64,000 nucleotides of DNA from Massilia sp. IC2-477 (GTDB taxonomy: Bacteria; Pseudomonadota; Gammaproteobacteria; Burkholderiales; Burkholderiaceae_D): NCBI RefSeq assembly GCF_020707265.1, contig NZ_JAJFEQ010000017.1:1-64000 (forward strand). Direction: 5' to 3'. Numbering within the stretch: the first letter of the stretch is position 1; every line of letters begins with the position of its first letter. The notes beneath the pieces are model-generated. The model saw only the letters and a list, made by a program, of their open reading frames with translations. It was not told the DNA's origin and did no database searches. Of the stretch, positions 34,910-44,243 are shown one piece after another. The translations under genes were made by a program, and so were the position numbers.

Positions 34910-36277
34910 TTACCCGGCCAGCGGCAAGGCCAGTTGCAGCAGCAGGCCGCCGCCTTCGCGGTTGCTGACCGTGAGCTCGGCATTGTGGCGGGTAAGCACG
35001 CGCTCGACGATCGCCAGGCCGAGGCCCGCGCCATTCGCCTGGCCGCGCGCGCTGTCCAGACGCGTGAAGGGTTTCAGCAGCTGGTTGATCTGGTCTTCCG
35101 GCACACCCACGCCGTGGTCGCAGATCTCGATCACCGCGCGCCGTCCGTGGCCGGTCGCCTTGACCCGCAACACGATCGCGATCTCGGTGTAGTCCTGGCC
35201 AGGGGTCTTGCCGTACTTGCGGGCGTTCTCGATGATGTTGTTGACCACGCGCCGCAGGTCGGTCGCGTTGCCCATCACGTGCACGCCCGGCATCAGGTCG
35301 ACCTGCACCCGCAGGTCGCGGATGCGGCCCGCTTCGCGCCCGACCTCGGACAGCATCTCGGATAGATTCACCGCGACAAAGGTGGCGGCGTCGGTCGGCT
35401 TGGCGTAGTCGAGGAACTGGCCGATGATGGCGTCCATCTGGTTGATGTCCGACTGGATGCCTTCGCGCGCATCCTGCGGCAAATGCGCCATCTCGACTTC
35501 GAGCTGCATGCGCGCCAGCGGCGTACGCAGGTCGTGCGAGATGCCGGCCAGGATCACGGCGCGGTCCTTCTCGACCTGGGCCAGGTCTTCGACCATCTGG
35601 TTGAAGCTGCGGTTGGCCTCGATGATCTCCTGCGAGCCTTTTTCGGGCAGTGGCGCGGGCTTTTCGCCCTTGGCGATCGCGCGCGCCGCGGCCGTCAGGC
35701 GCGCCAGCGGACGGTTGACGAGCGAGGAGATGAAGGCGGCGCCGATCAGGGACAGCAGGCCGACCAGCGTGGCCCAGCCGAGCCACTGCACTCCCGATGG
35801 GGAAAGGCGCTCGCGCTCGAGCATCAGCCAGTATTCGTCTTCGTCGATGTTGAAGCTGATGTAGAAGCCCGGCACCCCGTTCACGCCGCTCGAGAAGCGG
35901 GTCTGCTTGCCCAGCCGCTCGCGCACGATGGCCGAGATCTCCGGCATCAGGGGATTGGTGGGCGGCTCGACCAGGTCGTCCTCGTTCTTCGTCAGGACGC
36001 GGATGCCTTCGTTGAGGACCAGTTCGAGCAGCAGTTCGCGCCGTTGCGCGGGCGCCGAGTGGACCAGGGCGGCGCGGGTAATGGTGACCGCCGATATCGC
36101 CAGTTGGGCGGTTTGTTCCACCTGCGGGCCGCGCTGGAACGCGCTGATGATGCCGATCCACGAGCCCATCGAGGCCGCGGTGAGCAGCGACATGAGCAGG
36201 AAGGTGCGCCAGAACAGACCGCTGCGGTACCAGGCGAAACGCGCGGCGCGGCGCGCCGCCGAGAACGGGGCAAACAC
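34910..36277 (-). CDS. EnvZ-like sensor histidine kinase
   Basis: A 455-residue membrane kinase: TM1 (FWRTFLLMSLLTAASMGSWI), a periplasmic sensor of about 130 residues, TM2 (GWATLVGLLSLIGAAFISSL), HAMP, HisKA with the phosphorylated His in ILAGISHDLRTPLARMQLEV, and HATPase (N box NNIIENARKYG, G boxes CDHGVGVP and GAGLGLAIVER). The GTG start overlaps the response-regulator stop by one base (TAGTG), so the pair is translationally coupled. This organisation and sequence match the EnvZ/OmpR osmolarity-type systems of betaproteobacteria. Confidence 0.9.
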   Translation of the reverse strand: MFAPFSAARRAARFAWYRSGLFWRTFLLMSLLTAASMGSWIGIISAFQRGPQVEQTAQLAISAVTITRAALVHSAPAQRRELLLELVLNEGIRVLTKNEDDLVEPPTNPLMPEISAIVRERLGKQTRFSSGVNGVPGFYISFNIDEDEYWLMLERERLSPSGVQWLGWATLVGLLSLIGAAFISSLVNRPLARLTAAARAIAKGEKPAPLPEKGSQEIIEANRSFNQMVEDLAQVEKDRAVILAGISHDLRTPLARMQLEVEMAHLPQDAREGIQSDINQMDAIIGQFLDYAKPTDAATFVAVNLSEMLSEVGREAGRIRDLRVQVDLMPGVHVMGNATDLRRVVNNIIENARKYGKTPGQDYTEIAIVLRVKATGHGRRAVIEICDHGVGVPEDQINQLLKPFTRLDSARGQANGAGLGLAIVERVLTRHNAELTVSNREGGGLLLQLALPLAG

Positions 36278-37053
36278 TAGCGCGGCTGTCCTTCAGGGAT
36301 GAACACGTAGCCCAGGCCCCAGACGGTCTGGATGTACAGCGGGCTCGAAGGATCGGGCTCGATCAGCTTGCGCAGGCGCGAGATCTGCACGTCCAGCGAG
36401 CGGTCGAACACTTCGTATTCGCGGCCGCGTGCGAGCTCCATCAGCTTTTCGCGCGAGAGCGGCTGGCGCGCATGGCGCGCGAACACTTTCAGCACCGAGA
36501 ATTCGCCGGTGGTCAGGGGCACGGTCTCGCCGTTCTTCTTGAGCGTGCGGGTGCCCAGGTCGAGCACGAAGTCGCCGAACTCGAAGGTCTGCGGGGTTTC
36601 GCTCGGTGCGCCCGGAATCTCGTCCGGGCCCTTGCGGCGCAGGACCGCGCCGATGCGCGCCACCAGTTCGCGCGGGTTGAAAGGCTTGGGCAGGTAGTCG
36701 TCGGCGCCCATCTCGAGGCCGACGATGCGGTCCACGTCCTCGCCCTTGGCGGTCAGCATGATGATCGGGGTCTGGTCGCCGGCGCCGCGCAGGCGGCGGC
36801 AGATCGACAGGCCGTCTTCTCCGGGGAGCATCAGGTCCAGCACCAGCAGGTCGTAGCGCTCGCGCAGCCACAGCTTGTTCATGGCCGGCGCGCTTTCCGC
36901 CGTCACTACCTGGAAGCCCTGTTCGGTGAGGTAGCGGCGCAGCAGATCGCGCAGGCGCACGTCGTCGTCCACGACCATGATCTTGGCGGAATGGCCGCCC
37001 TGGTTACCCGGAGTGCCGTTGCCGGCGGTGCCTGTGTTGTTCGTCGCGTTCAT
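36277..37053 (-). CDS. ompR: OmpR-family response regulator
   Basis: A 258-residue two-domain regulator. The receiver domain (about residues 24-140) has the acidic pair in KIMVVDDDVRLRDLL, the phospho-acceptor Asp in LLVLDLMLPGEDG, and the conserved Lys in DDYLPKPFNPRELVARI. The C-terminal winged-helix (about 155-258) contains LTTGEFSVLKVFARHARQPL and DVQISRLRKLIEPDPSSPLY, which match OmpR closely. A Gly/Asn-rich 22-residue N-terminal extension is unusual. It is the first gene of a minus-strand operon with its kinase. Confidence 0.92.
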   Translation of the reverse strand: MNATNNTGTAGNGTPGNQGGHSAKIMVVDDDVRLRDLLRRYLTEQGFQVVTAESAPAMNKLWLRERYDLLVLDLMLPGEDGLSICRRLRGAGDQTPIIMLTAKGEDVDRIVGLEMGADDYLPKPFNPRELVARIGAVLRRKGPDEIPGAPSETPQTFEFGDFVLDLGTRTLKKNGETVPLTTGEFSVLKVFARHARQPLSREKLMELARGREYEVFDRSLDVQISRLRKLIEPDPSSPLYIQTVWGLGYVFIPEGQPR

Positions 37054-37252
37054 ATGAAATCCAGAATTGTCAGAAGCATGTCGCTATGGTAACGTCTTAT
37101 TAGTTGAACATCTCGTTCTGATGGCTCAGCCATTACATTGTGTTACAAACTTTACCCAATCGGTCTTACTCCCCGGACGGTATGCACATACACTGGCGGC
37201 AAGTGGAAATCACAGCTTATCTGTTTATATGGCATCACGGAAGAGGGACACC

Positions 37253-37642
37253 ATGAACAACGTGCTTACCAAAAACCAGGCAGTAAACGACCGGCTGGCG
37301 CGTTTCGTCAGGCACGGTGTCGTGGCATGCATGCTGGCCTGCACCGCCGCCGGTGCCATGGCAGCCGGACAGGATCGTGGTCCGCGTCGCGACGAGATGC
37401 AGCAGCAATCGATGCGCGAGCGTTTCGACAGCCGTGCGCAGGAGCCGCGCTACGACCAGCGCGCCTACGAGATGCAGATGCGCGAGGAAGCCATGCGCCG
37501 TGACGAACAGACTCGTATCGAGCGACAGCAGCGCGAGGAAAACCGCCGCGGCGGCCGCATGACGCCCGACGAGCGCCGCGACCTGCGCCGCCAGATCAAC
37601 GAGGCGGGCGTGGACCTGTACCCGAACGCACGCCGCCGCTGA
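37253..37642 (+). CDS. Small exported Arg/Gln/Glu-rich protein
   Basis: A 129-residue protein with an N-terminal hydrophobic export signal (GVVACMLACTAAGAMAAG) after a charged leader. The mature part is extremely hydrophilic, rich in Arg, Gln, Glu and Met (for example QQQSMRERFDSRAQEPRYDQ) and probably disordered or helical; it ends MTPDERRDLRRQINEAGVDL, a motif common in small betaproteobacterial envelope proteins of unknown function. ATG at 37253 was chosen because the upstream ORF extension runs through the promoter region shared with ompR. Confidence 0.7.
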   Translation: MNNVLTKNQAVNDRLARFVRHGVVACMLACTAAGAMAAGQDRGPRRDEMQQQSMRERFDSRAQEPRYDQRAYEMQMREEAMRRDEQTRIERQQREENRRGGRMTPDERRDLRRQINEAGVDLYPNARRR

Positions 37643-37718
37643 GCCCGGCGAGCCTCACACCACATCGACGGCGCCTGCGGGCGCCGTTGTCGTTGACACC
37701 CTGCTTCCCCGAACTAGG

Positions 37719-37732
37719 TTTCTTTAAAGAAA
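37719..37732. promoter_or_regulatory. 14-bp palindrome upstream of the FapA gene
   Basis: TTTCTTTAAAGAAA is a perfect palindrome 76 bp before the FapA start, in an AT-rich 165-bp gap. A second short dyad, TTGCG-TGG-CGCAA, lies about 35 bp further on. Both are candidate operator sites. Confidence 0.35.
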
Positions 37733-37807
37733 TCTTGTTGCCATATGTTTATTTGCGTGGCGCAACATGCTATCTTAATGCACACTGATTAATCGGGAGA
37801 GTGTGCC

Positions 37808-39727
37808 GTGTCCAACTCCGTCGTACCCAGCGCTGCGCCGACGCCGCCGGCACGTGCTGTCGCGCCCGGCGCCGATGGCCCCATCGTTCGCCAGCCCGAC
37901 GGCGTGTATTGCGACGCTGCGGCCCTCGGTCCCGCGCTGGTGGCGGCGGTGGACAGCATCCTGCTCAGGAACCAGTACTTCGTCGGACTCGACTACCCGG
38001 TCATGATCAAGGCCTTGTTCGGCCATGGTCCCGAGCTGCCGCGCAATGCGCGCGGCGAGACCGTGGTGCGCCTGGCCGATGACATCCAGCCTTTCGATCC
38101 CGTGCGCCGCAGCCTGTACCGCGCGGTGAAGATCGCCGACGGCCAGGCCGAATACTATTTCGAGCCCGTGTTCCTGCTGGACGCCGAAGGCGTCGAGCAG
38201 CCGACCCGGCTCGACATCGATGAATTCATCGCCGACATGTGGATGAAGGGCATCCGCTTCGGCATCGATGTCGAGGCGGTGACGGGCGCGATCACGTCAA
38301 ATGCCGCCGGCCGCATGACGGTCGCGCGCCGGCTGCCGCCGCGTCCCGGCCAGGATGCGAGCGTGGTCGAGGTATCGAACGAATTGCACCGCAGCGACGC
38401 CCCGCGCCAGCTCGCCAACGGCAAGCTCGACCTGATGAGCTTCCAGAACCGCTTCCCGCAGGTCCAGCGCGGCGTGCGCCTGCTGCAGAAGCTCCCGCGC
38501 GTGCAGGGCGAGCCCGGCTTCGACCTCTCCGGCATCGCGCTGGCGCCGGAGATTCCCGCCGACCTCGAGCTGAACGAGTGGAGCGGTCCCGGGACCGTCG
38601 TCGACCGCATCGCCGAGGGCGAGTTCGTGACCGCGATCCAGGATGGTTTCCTGAACGTCGAAGGCAACCGGCTGTCGGTGGGCGACAAGATCGTCAGCCA
38701 CGACGGCGTCAGCGCCAGGACCACCGGCAACCTGCAGCTCGAGGGCGATTACGAGGAGTTCGGCGAGGTCCAGGAAAACCGCGTGGTCGAGGGCGAGAGC
38801 ATCACCGTGCATGCCGACGTGTTCGGCAACGTGGTCTCGCGCGGCGGCGTGGTGCGCCTGAACCGCAACCTGATCGGCGGCAGCGCGCGCAATGCCGACG
38901 GCCCCATCATCGTGGCCGGTGTCGCTTCAAGCGCCACCATCCAGAGCGCGAACGGCGAGGTGAGCCTGCAGCGCGCCGAGAACTGCACCATCTCCGGTAC
39001 CCGGGTCAAGGTGGAAGCGGCGGTCAACTGCGACATCATCGCCGACGTGGTCGAACTCGGCCAGGCCGAAGGCTGCGCCATCGCCGCCAAGCGCATCGCC
39101 ATCGAGTGCGCCGCGCCGCGTGGGCACAGCGAGATGCGGGTCTTCGTGCTGCGTCCCGACTGCACCCGCATCGACGCGGCGATCGGGATGATCCACGAGC
39201 GCGTCGGCCAGTTCGGCCAGCTGGTCGAGCAGCGCCGCGCTGCAATGGCGGCGCTGGCGGCGCAGCCCGAGGTGGCCAGCTACGTGAAGCTGGCGGGGCG
39301 CGTGCGCAAGGGCGAACTGGTGCTCACGCCCGAGCAGCAGCCGGCCTTCAAGAAGCTGACGGCGAGCGCCGCGCCGGCGCTCAAGCAGATGTCGCAGCTG
39401 TCGCAGGACATCAAGAATATCGAAGCCGAGCAGCAATCCGGCACGGCCTTGCTGGCGCGCCTGGAAAAGCAGCGTGCGGAGCACAGCGGCGCGGTGAGCG
39501 TGTCGATCGGGCAGGTCAGCGGCGACGTCACGGTGCGCGCGCTGAACGTCGAGCCGGATACCGCGGCGGCCGAACGCAGCAGCATCCACAACCTGCCGCC
39601 GCGCGAGATCAAGGCGCGGCTGCGCGACGCCAGCGGCGCCGAGCTGCTGTTTGCCGGCAGCACGGGCAGCTTCAGCTGGTCGACCCTGGACGCCGCCGCG
39701 GCCGCGTCGGATCCGCCCGCAGCCTAG
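37808..39727 (+). CDS. FapA/DUF342 family protein
   Basis: A 639-residue cytoplasmic protein of the FapA (formerly DUF342) family. An N-terminal alpha/beta region (about 50-230) precedes a central beta-helix-like repeat domain (about 255-430, with GDKIVSHDGVSARTTGNLQL and TVHADVFGNVVSRGGVVRL) and a C-terminal coiled coil (GQFGQLVEQRRAAMAALAAQ). FapA of Vibrio localises the polar flagellar chemotaxis regulator and responds to glucose signalling, but most members lack assigned roles. The GTG start at 37808 is preceded by a strong cgggagag ribosome site. Its stop overlaps the convergent gene by 4 bp. Confidence 0.82.
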   Translation: MSNSVVPSAAPTPPARAVAPGADGPIVRQPDGVYCDAAALGPALVAAVDSILLRNQYFVGLDYPVMIKALFGHGPELPRNARGETVVRLADDIQPFDPVRRSLYRAVKIADGQAEYYFEPVFLLDAEGVEQPTRLDIDEFIADMWMKGIRFGIDVEAVTGAITSNAAGRMTVARRLPPRPGQDASVVEVSNELHRSDAPRQLANGKLDLMSFQNRFPQVQRGVRLLQKLPRVQGEPGFDLSGIALAPEIPADLELNEWSGPGTVVDRIAEGEFVTAIQDGFLNVEGNRLSVGDKIVSHDGVSARTTGNLQLEGDYEEFGEVQENRVVEGESITVHADVFGNVVSRGGVVRLNRNLIGGSARNADGPIIVAGVASSATIQSANGEVSLQRAENCTISGTRVKVEAAVNCDIIADVVELGQAEGCAIAAKRIAIECAAPRGHSEMRVFVLRPDCTRIDAAIGMIHERVGQFGQLVEQRRAAMAALAAQPEVASYVKLAGRVRKGELVLTPEQQPAFKKLTASAAPALKQMSQLSQDIKNIEAEQQSGTALLARLEKQRAEHSGAVSVSIGQVSGDVTVRALNVEPDTAAAERSSIHNLPPREIKARLRDASGAELLFAGSTGSFSWSTLDAAAAASDPPAA

Positions 39728-40224
39728 TCGCAGGAACAGCTGTCCTGCGCCGGCCTGATCGCGGTGGCCTGGTGGAAGCTGTTCTTCCAGCCGTCCGGCT
39801 GGCGCACCCAGACATGCACGTAACGCCCGCGGAAGGGCCTGGCGGAGGCGCCAACTTGCTGCGAGCGGAAGATGCCGGTGGACAGGGCCGTGGTTCCGCC
39901 GTCGAGCAGTTGCACCTCGTTCGATTCGATCTCGTACACTCGAAAGCGGAAGGCGTCGCGCTCCAGCGCCGTCATCAGCTCGGTCTTGCTGCGCACCCGG
40001 CCGCGGCTGTCGATGTGGTGGTACTGGCGGTCCATCAGGTGCAGCAGGGTGGCGACGTCGCGCTGCAGGATGGCGCGGGCGCGCTGGCGTTCCAGCCCGG
40101 CCAGCATGGCCTCGACATCGACCTCGCCGGCCGCGATCGCCCGTTCGCTCTGGTAGCCGGTGGCGTGCAGCGGCAGCGCCGGCAGCAGGGCGGATACCAG
40201 GAGGGCAAGGAAGAGCGGCTTCAT
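39724..40224 (-). CDS. Secreted DUF4440/SnoaL-like protein
   Basis: A 166-residue protein with a signal peptide (LFLALLVSALLPALPLHATG). The mature part is an NTF2-like (SnoaL/DUF4440) cone fold: AILQRDVATLLHLMDRQYHH followed by a central sheet and FRGRYVHVWVRQPDGWKNSF. It ends SCSCD. Such domains bind small ligands or act as orphan enzymes in the envelope; no activity can be assigned. ATG at 40224 fits the signal peptide. Its end overlaps the FapA gene by 4 bp (convergent). Confidence 0.75.
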   Translation of the reverse strand: MKPLFLALLVSALLPALPLHATGYQSERAIAAGEVDVEAMLAGLERQRARAILQRDVATLLHLMDRQYHHIDSRGRVRSKTELMTALERDAFRFRVYEIESNEVQLLDGGTTALSTGIFRSQQVGASARPFRGRYVHVWVRQPDGWKNSFHQATAIRPAQDSCSCD

Positions 40225-40294
40225 GGCGGTTCCTTCAATCAAGCGGACGCAAGCGTGCTGGCGCCATGATAGCCTGCACACTGCAAATGTGGCG

Positions 40295-41164
40295 CTAGGC
40301 GCGCGCGACGTGGATCTTTTGCTTGATGTGCTTGAGGTTCGCCACGATGGTGAAGGTCATGATGACCAGCAGCGACCACGAACTCCACTTGCTGACGTGC
40401 ACGACCGACCAGGCGCCCAGCTGGTTCGGATAGCGCCACACGCCCCAGAAGGTGCCGATGTTCTCGGCCAGCCAGATGAAGAAGCCGATCAGTACGAAGG
40501 AGAGCAGCAGCGGCATCTTGCGGTCGCGGTCGAGCGGCCGGAACACCACCGTGGTGCGCGAGTACAAGCCGAGCGCGCAGGCGGCCAGGTACCAGCGGTA
40601 GTCGCCGATGTAGTGGTGGGTGAAGAAGTTCAGGTAGATCAGGATCGCGATCGTCCACGCCATCCAGTGCGGCGGATGGTGGCGGATGCGCAGGTCGAAC
40701 AGGCGCCAGGCCTGCACGATATAGCTGCCGATGGCGGCGTACATGAAGCCCGAGAATAGCGGCACGCCGATCACCTTTGTGTAGGCAAAATCCGGATAGC
40801 TCCACGACTGGATCGCGCCCGAGACCTTGAAGGCCTCGAGCGCGAAGCCGATCGCGTGGAACAGGCAGATCGCCTTGAGTTCGTCCATCGTCTCCAGTCC
40901 CGAGCGCACCATCCACAGCTGGATTGCCAGCGCCACCAGCAGCAACAGGTCGTAGCGCGGCACGCCGAACACGCCGCCGCGCGGGGTGAGCATCATGGCG
41001 GCGAAGAACAGGCCGACGAACAGGCAGGCGCGCGCGTTCTTGAAACCGAAGTACAGGAACTCGACCAGTGGGCGGCGCCACCCGGCAAGCCGGCGTGGCC
41101 GCATGTCGAGCAGGACGTTGTCGAGCGCAAGAGTGATGGGGGCGGAACCGGGCGTCTTGTTCAT
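40295..41164 (-). CDS. DUF817 family integral membrane protein
   Basis: A 289-residue polytopic membrane protein with about eight helices. The sequence ETMDELKAICLFHAIGFALE, IQSWSYPDFAYTKVIGVPLF and FFTHHYIGDYRWYLAACALG is diagnostic of DUF817, whose function is unknown. It resembles carotenoid/isoprenoid membrane proteins only in topology. It is monocistronic. Confidence 0.85.
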   Translation of the reverse strand: MNKTPGSAPITLALDNVLLDMRPRRLAGWRRPLVEFLYFGFKNARACLFVGLFFAAMMLTPRGGVFGVPRYDLLLLVALAIQLWMVRSGLETMDELKAICLFHAIGFALEAFKVSGAIQSWSYPDFAYTKVIGVPLFSGFMYAAIGSYIVQAWRLFDLRIRHHPPHWMAWTIAILIYLNFFTHHYIGDYRWYLAACALGLYSRTTVVFRPLDRDRKMPLLLSFVLIGFFIWLAENIGTFWGVWRYPNQLGAWSVVHVSKWSSWSLLVIMTFTIVANLKHIKQKIHVARA

Positions 41165-41313
41165 ATTGTCGTTCGGTCAGGTAGCTTCGCCGATCTTGTC
41201 ATAGAAGCCCCGATGAATCAATGCAGGGGCGCATGTTAGTGCCACAAGGTAAGGGAACCATGCGGGAATAGACCTCGGTAGAATGGCTACTGCCTCCATC
41301 ATTTCGACCGGCC

Positions 41314-44217
41314 ATGGACCTTTCCGACCCCAGTTTCCGCGCACTGTTCGACGCATCGCCGAATTTTTACCTGGTTCTCGACCGGAAGCTGCACATCGTC
41401 ACGGCCAATCGGGCCTACCTGGCCTCCACCCGCCGCACACTCGACGACATCGTCGGACGCTGGGCCTGGGATGCCTTCCCGACCGACCGGGACACCCTGC
41501 GACAGGCGGTCGCTTCCTTCCAACGGGTGCTGGACACCGGCCAGCCGGACACCATGGCACTGCTGCGTTTCGACATTCCCCGTCCGGAGCAGGAGGGCGG
41601 CGGCTTCGAGACGCGCTACTGGACCATTAACCATACGCCCGTACTTGGCCCATCGGGCGAAGTCGAGATGGTGCTGCAGAACCCGATCGATGTCACCGAG
41701 GTCCAGCTGTTGCGCCAGCAGGCCGGAGCCGTCGAAGGGGAGCAGGCGGCGATGCTTGCAAAACAGGCCGGCCTGATCGACCGCGCCCGCCATGCCTATG
41801 AAGCGAATCTGCACCTGCAAGCCGATGTCGCGCGGCTGGAGTCCTTGTTCCTCAAGGCGCCGAGCTTCATGGCGGTGCTGAAAGGCCCTTTGCACGTGTT
41901 CGAGTTCGTCAACGAGGCCATGGTCGAGATGCTCGGGCCGCGCGACTACATCGGCCGCTCGGTGCGCGAGGCGCTGGCCGAGCTGGCGGACCAACGCCTG
42001 TTCGAAGTACTCGATACGGTGTATGCAACGGGCAGGGAATACCTGGCCTACGACATTCCGATCCAGGTGCGTCGCGTCGCGGCCGGCGAATTGGAACGGC
42101 GCTATATCAACGTGATCTACCAGCCGATCCGCGAGGACGGCGAAGTCGCCGGTATCTTCGCGGTCGGCACCGACGTCACCGAGCAGCACCTGGCGCGCCG
42201 CATGGTCGAACGGCAGGTGGAGCAGCTGACGCTCATCGAGCGCCAGCAGGCTTTCCAGCTGACCCTGGGCGACAGCCTGCGGCAGCTGGCCGGCGTCGAG
42301 GAGATCGTCGGCGTCGCCAGCGCGGCGCTGGGCGAGACGCTGGGCCTGGCGCGCGTGCTGTTCGCCGAGGTATCCGAGCCGGGTGGCGCCGTCACCGTGC
42401 GGCGCGACTGGTGCCGCGCCGGCGTGGCCAGTGTCGCGGGCATCGTCACCACCCTTGGTGCGTTCGGGCAGGACATCGCAGGGGAACTGCGGGACGGCCG
42501 CGACGTCATGGTGGCCGACGCAGCCCAGGATCCGCGCACGCGCGCCGACCTGGCCGCGTATGAAGCGATCGGCGTGCGCGCGCACCTGACCCTGCCGCTG
42601 CTGAAGGCCGGGGCGCTGCGCATCGTGCTGAGCATGCACAGCGATGTGCCGCGCGTCTGGACCGAGGACGAGGTGCATATGGCGCGCGACATGGCGGAGC
42701 GCACCTGGGCCGCAGTCGAAACCGCCGCGGCCCAGGCCGCGCTCCGTTCTGAGCGCGACCAGTCCCAATACATCTTCGACACCATGACCGAAGGTTTCGG
42801 CCTGATCGACCCCTCCTGGAAGGTGACGCGCATGAACGCCACCGGGCTGCAGATGATCCAGCGCGAGGCGGACCAGATTGTCGGGCATGACCATTGGGAG
42901 GCCTTCCCGGAGGCGGTCGGCAGCGACATCGAGCGCATCTGTCGCGGTGTCATGGCGACGCGCGTGGCCGGCAGCGTCGAATACGCCTATCCGCTGCCTC
43001 ACGGTGGACATCTGTGGATGGATGTGCGGGTGTATCCTGCGCTCGACGGCGGGCTGGCGATCTTCTTCCGCGACATCACCAGGCGCCGCAACGCCCAGGA
43101 GCAACTGCGCCTGGAAGCCCAGCGCAAGGACGAGTTCCTGGCCATGCTGGCGCACGAGCTGCGCAACCCGCTGGCGCCGATCGGCGCGGCGGCCGAACTG
43201 CTGGCGCTGGGGCGCCTGGACGCCGAGGGCGTGCGCCGCACCAGCGCCATCGTGGCGCGCCAGGTCGGCCACATGACGAGCCTGATCAACGACCTGCTGG
43301 ACGTCTCGCGGGTGACGCGCGGGCTGGTGGCGCTCGACTGCGCCCCGGTCGACGCCCGGCTGGCCGTGGCCGACGCGGTGGAGCAGGTGCGCCCGCTGGT
43401 CGAAGCGCGCCGCCACCGGCTCGAGGTGCACCTGGCGCCGGACGACGCGACCGTCGAGGGCGACCGCAAGCGCCTGGTGCAGGTGCTGGCCAACCTGCTG
43501 AACAACGCCGCCAAGTACACGCCGGACGGCGGCCGCATCGTGGTGCGGATGGAGGTCGAGGACGGGCGCGTGCTGCTCGAGGTGATCGACAACGGCATCG
43601 GCATGACGCAGGACGTGCAGCGCGGCGTGTTCGGCCTGTTCACCCAGGCCGAGCGCACCTCGGACCGCTCGCAGGGCGGACTCGGGATCGGCCTGGCCCT
43701 GGTCAAGAGCCTGGTCGAGCTGCACCGCGGCACGGTGGCGGTGCACAGCGAGGGGCCGGGGCAGGGCAGCCGCTTCACCGTGTCGCTGCCGCGCATGCCG
43801 GCGGCGGCGCGCGCGCAGGACGAGGACAGCAGCCCGCAGGGCCTGGCGGCGGCGGGCGGCGGGCGCCGCGTGCTGGTGGTCGACGACAATGTCGATGCGG
43901 CCGAGCTGCTGGGGATGATGCTGGAAGGGGCGGGCCACCAGGTGCACATCGAGCACCATTCGCACAGCGCGCTCGACTACGTCGAGGGTGCGGAGCGCGC
44001 GCCCGACGCCTGCATCCTCGACATCGGCCTGCCGGTCATGGACGGCAACGAGCTGGCACGCCGGCTGCGCGCGCTGCCGCAGATGCGCGGCGCACTGCTG
44101 GTGGCCGTCACCGGTTACGGGCGGGCCCAGGACCGCGAGGCCGCGCTGGCGGCGGGCTTCGACCAGCACCTGGTGAAACCGGTCGACATCCACGAGCTCC
44201 TGGCCTTGCTCGCGTGA
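41314..44217 (+). CDS. Hybrid sensor histidine kinase (PAS-PAS-GAF-PAS-HisKA-HATPase-REC)
   Basis: A 967-residue soluble hybrid kinase without membrane helices. PAS1 (about 5-130) opens FRALFDASPNFYLVLDRKLH; PAS2 (about 175-290), a GAF-like domain (305-470) and PAS3 (480-600) follow. The phospho-acceptor is His614 in MLAHELRNPLAPIG; the ATPase has NLLNNAAKYTPDGG, DNGIGM and GGLGIGLALVKSL. The C-terminal receiver (about 852-967) has VLVVDDNVDAAELL and acceptor Asp903 in CILDIGLPVMDG. The output must pass to a separate phosphotransfer protein or regulator not encoded nearby. The signals are unknown. Confidence 0.92.
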   Translation: MDLSDPSFRALFDASPNFYLVLDRKLHIVTANRAYLASTRRTLDDIVGRWAWDAFPTDRDTLRQAVASFQRVLDTGQPDTMALLRFDIPRPEQEGGGFETRYWTINHTPVLGPSGEVEMVLQNPIDVTEVQLLRQQAGAVEGEQAAMLAKQAGLIDRARHAYEANLHLQADVARLESLFLKAPSFMAVLKGPLHVFEFVNEAMVEMLGPRDYIGRSVREALAELADQRLFEVLDTVYATGREYLAYDIPIQVRRVAAGELERRYINVIYQPIREDGEVAGIFAVGTDVTEQHLARRMVERQVEQLTLIERQQAFQLTLGDSLRQLAGVEEIVGVASAALGETLGLARVLFAEVSEPGGAVTVRRDWCRAGVASVAGIVTTLGAFGQDIAGELRDGRDVMVADAAQDPRTRADLAAYEAIGVRAHLTLPLLKAGALRIVLSMHSDVPRVWTEDEVHMARDMAERTWAAVETAAAQAALRSERDQSQYIFDTMTEGFGLIDPSWKVTRMNATGLQMIQREADQIVGHDHWEAFPEAVGSDIERICRGVMATRVAGSVEYAYPLPHGGHLWMDVRVYPALDGGLAIFFRDITRRRNAQEQLRLEAQRKDEFLAMLAHELRNPLAPIGAAAELLALGRLDAEGVRRTSAIVARQVGHMTSLINDLLDVSRVTRGLVALDCAPVDARLAVADAVEQVRPLVEARRHRLEVHLAPDDATVEGDRKRLVQVLANLLNNAAKYTPDGGRIVVRMEVEDGRVLLEVIDNGIGMTQDVQRGVFGLFTQAERTSDRSQGGLGIGLALVKSLVELHRGTVAVHSEGPGQGSRFTVSLPRMPAAARAQDEDSSPQGLAAAGGGRRVLVVDDNVDAAELLGMMLEGAGHQVHIEHHSHSALDYVEGAERAPDACILDIGLPVMDGNELARRLRALPQMRGALLVAVTGYGRAQDREAALAAGFDQHLVKPVDIHELLALLA

Positions 44218-44243
44218 GCGGACAGCTGCCGTAGAATGCCGGG

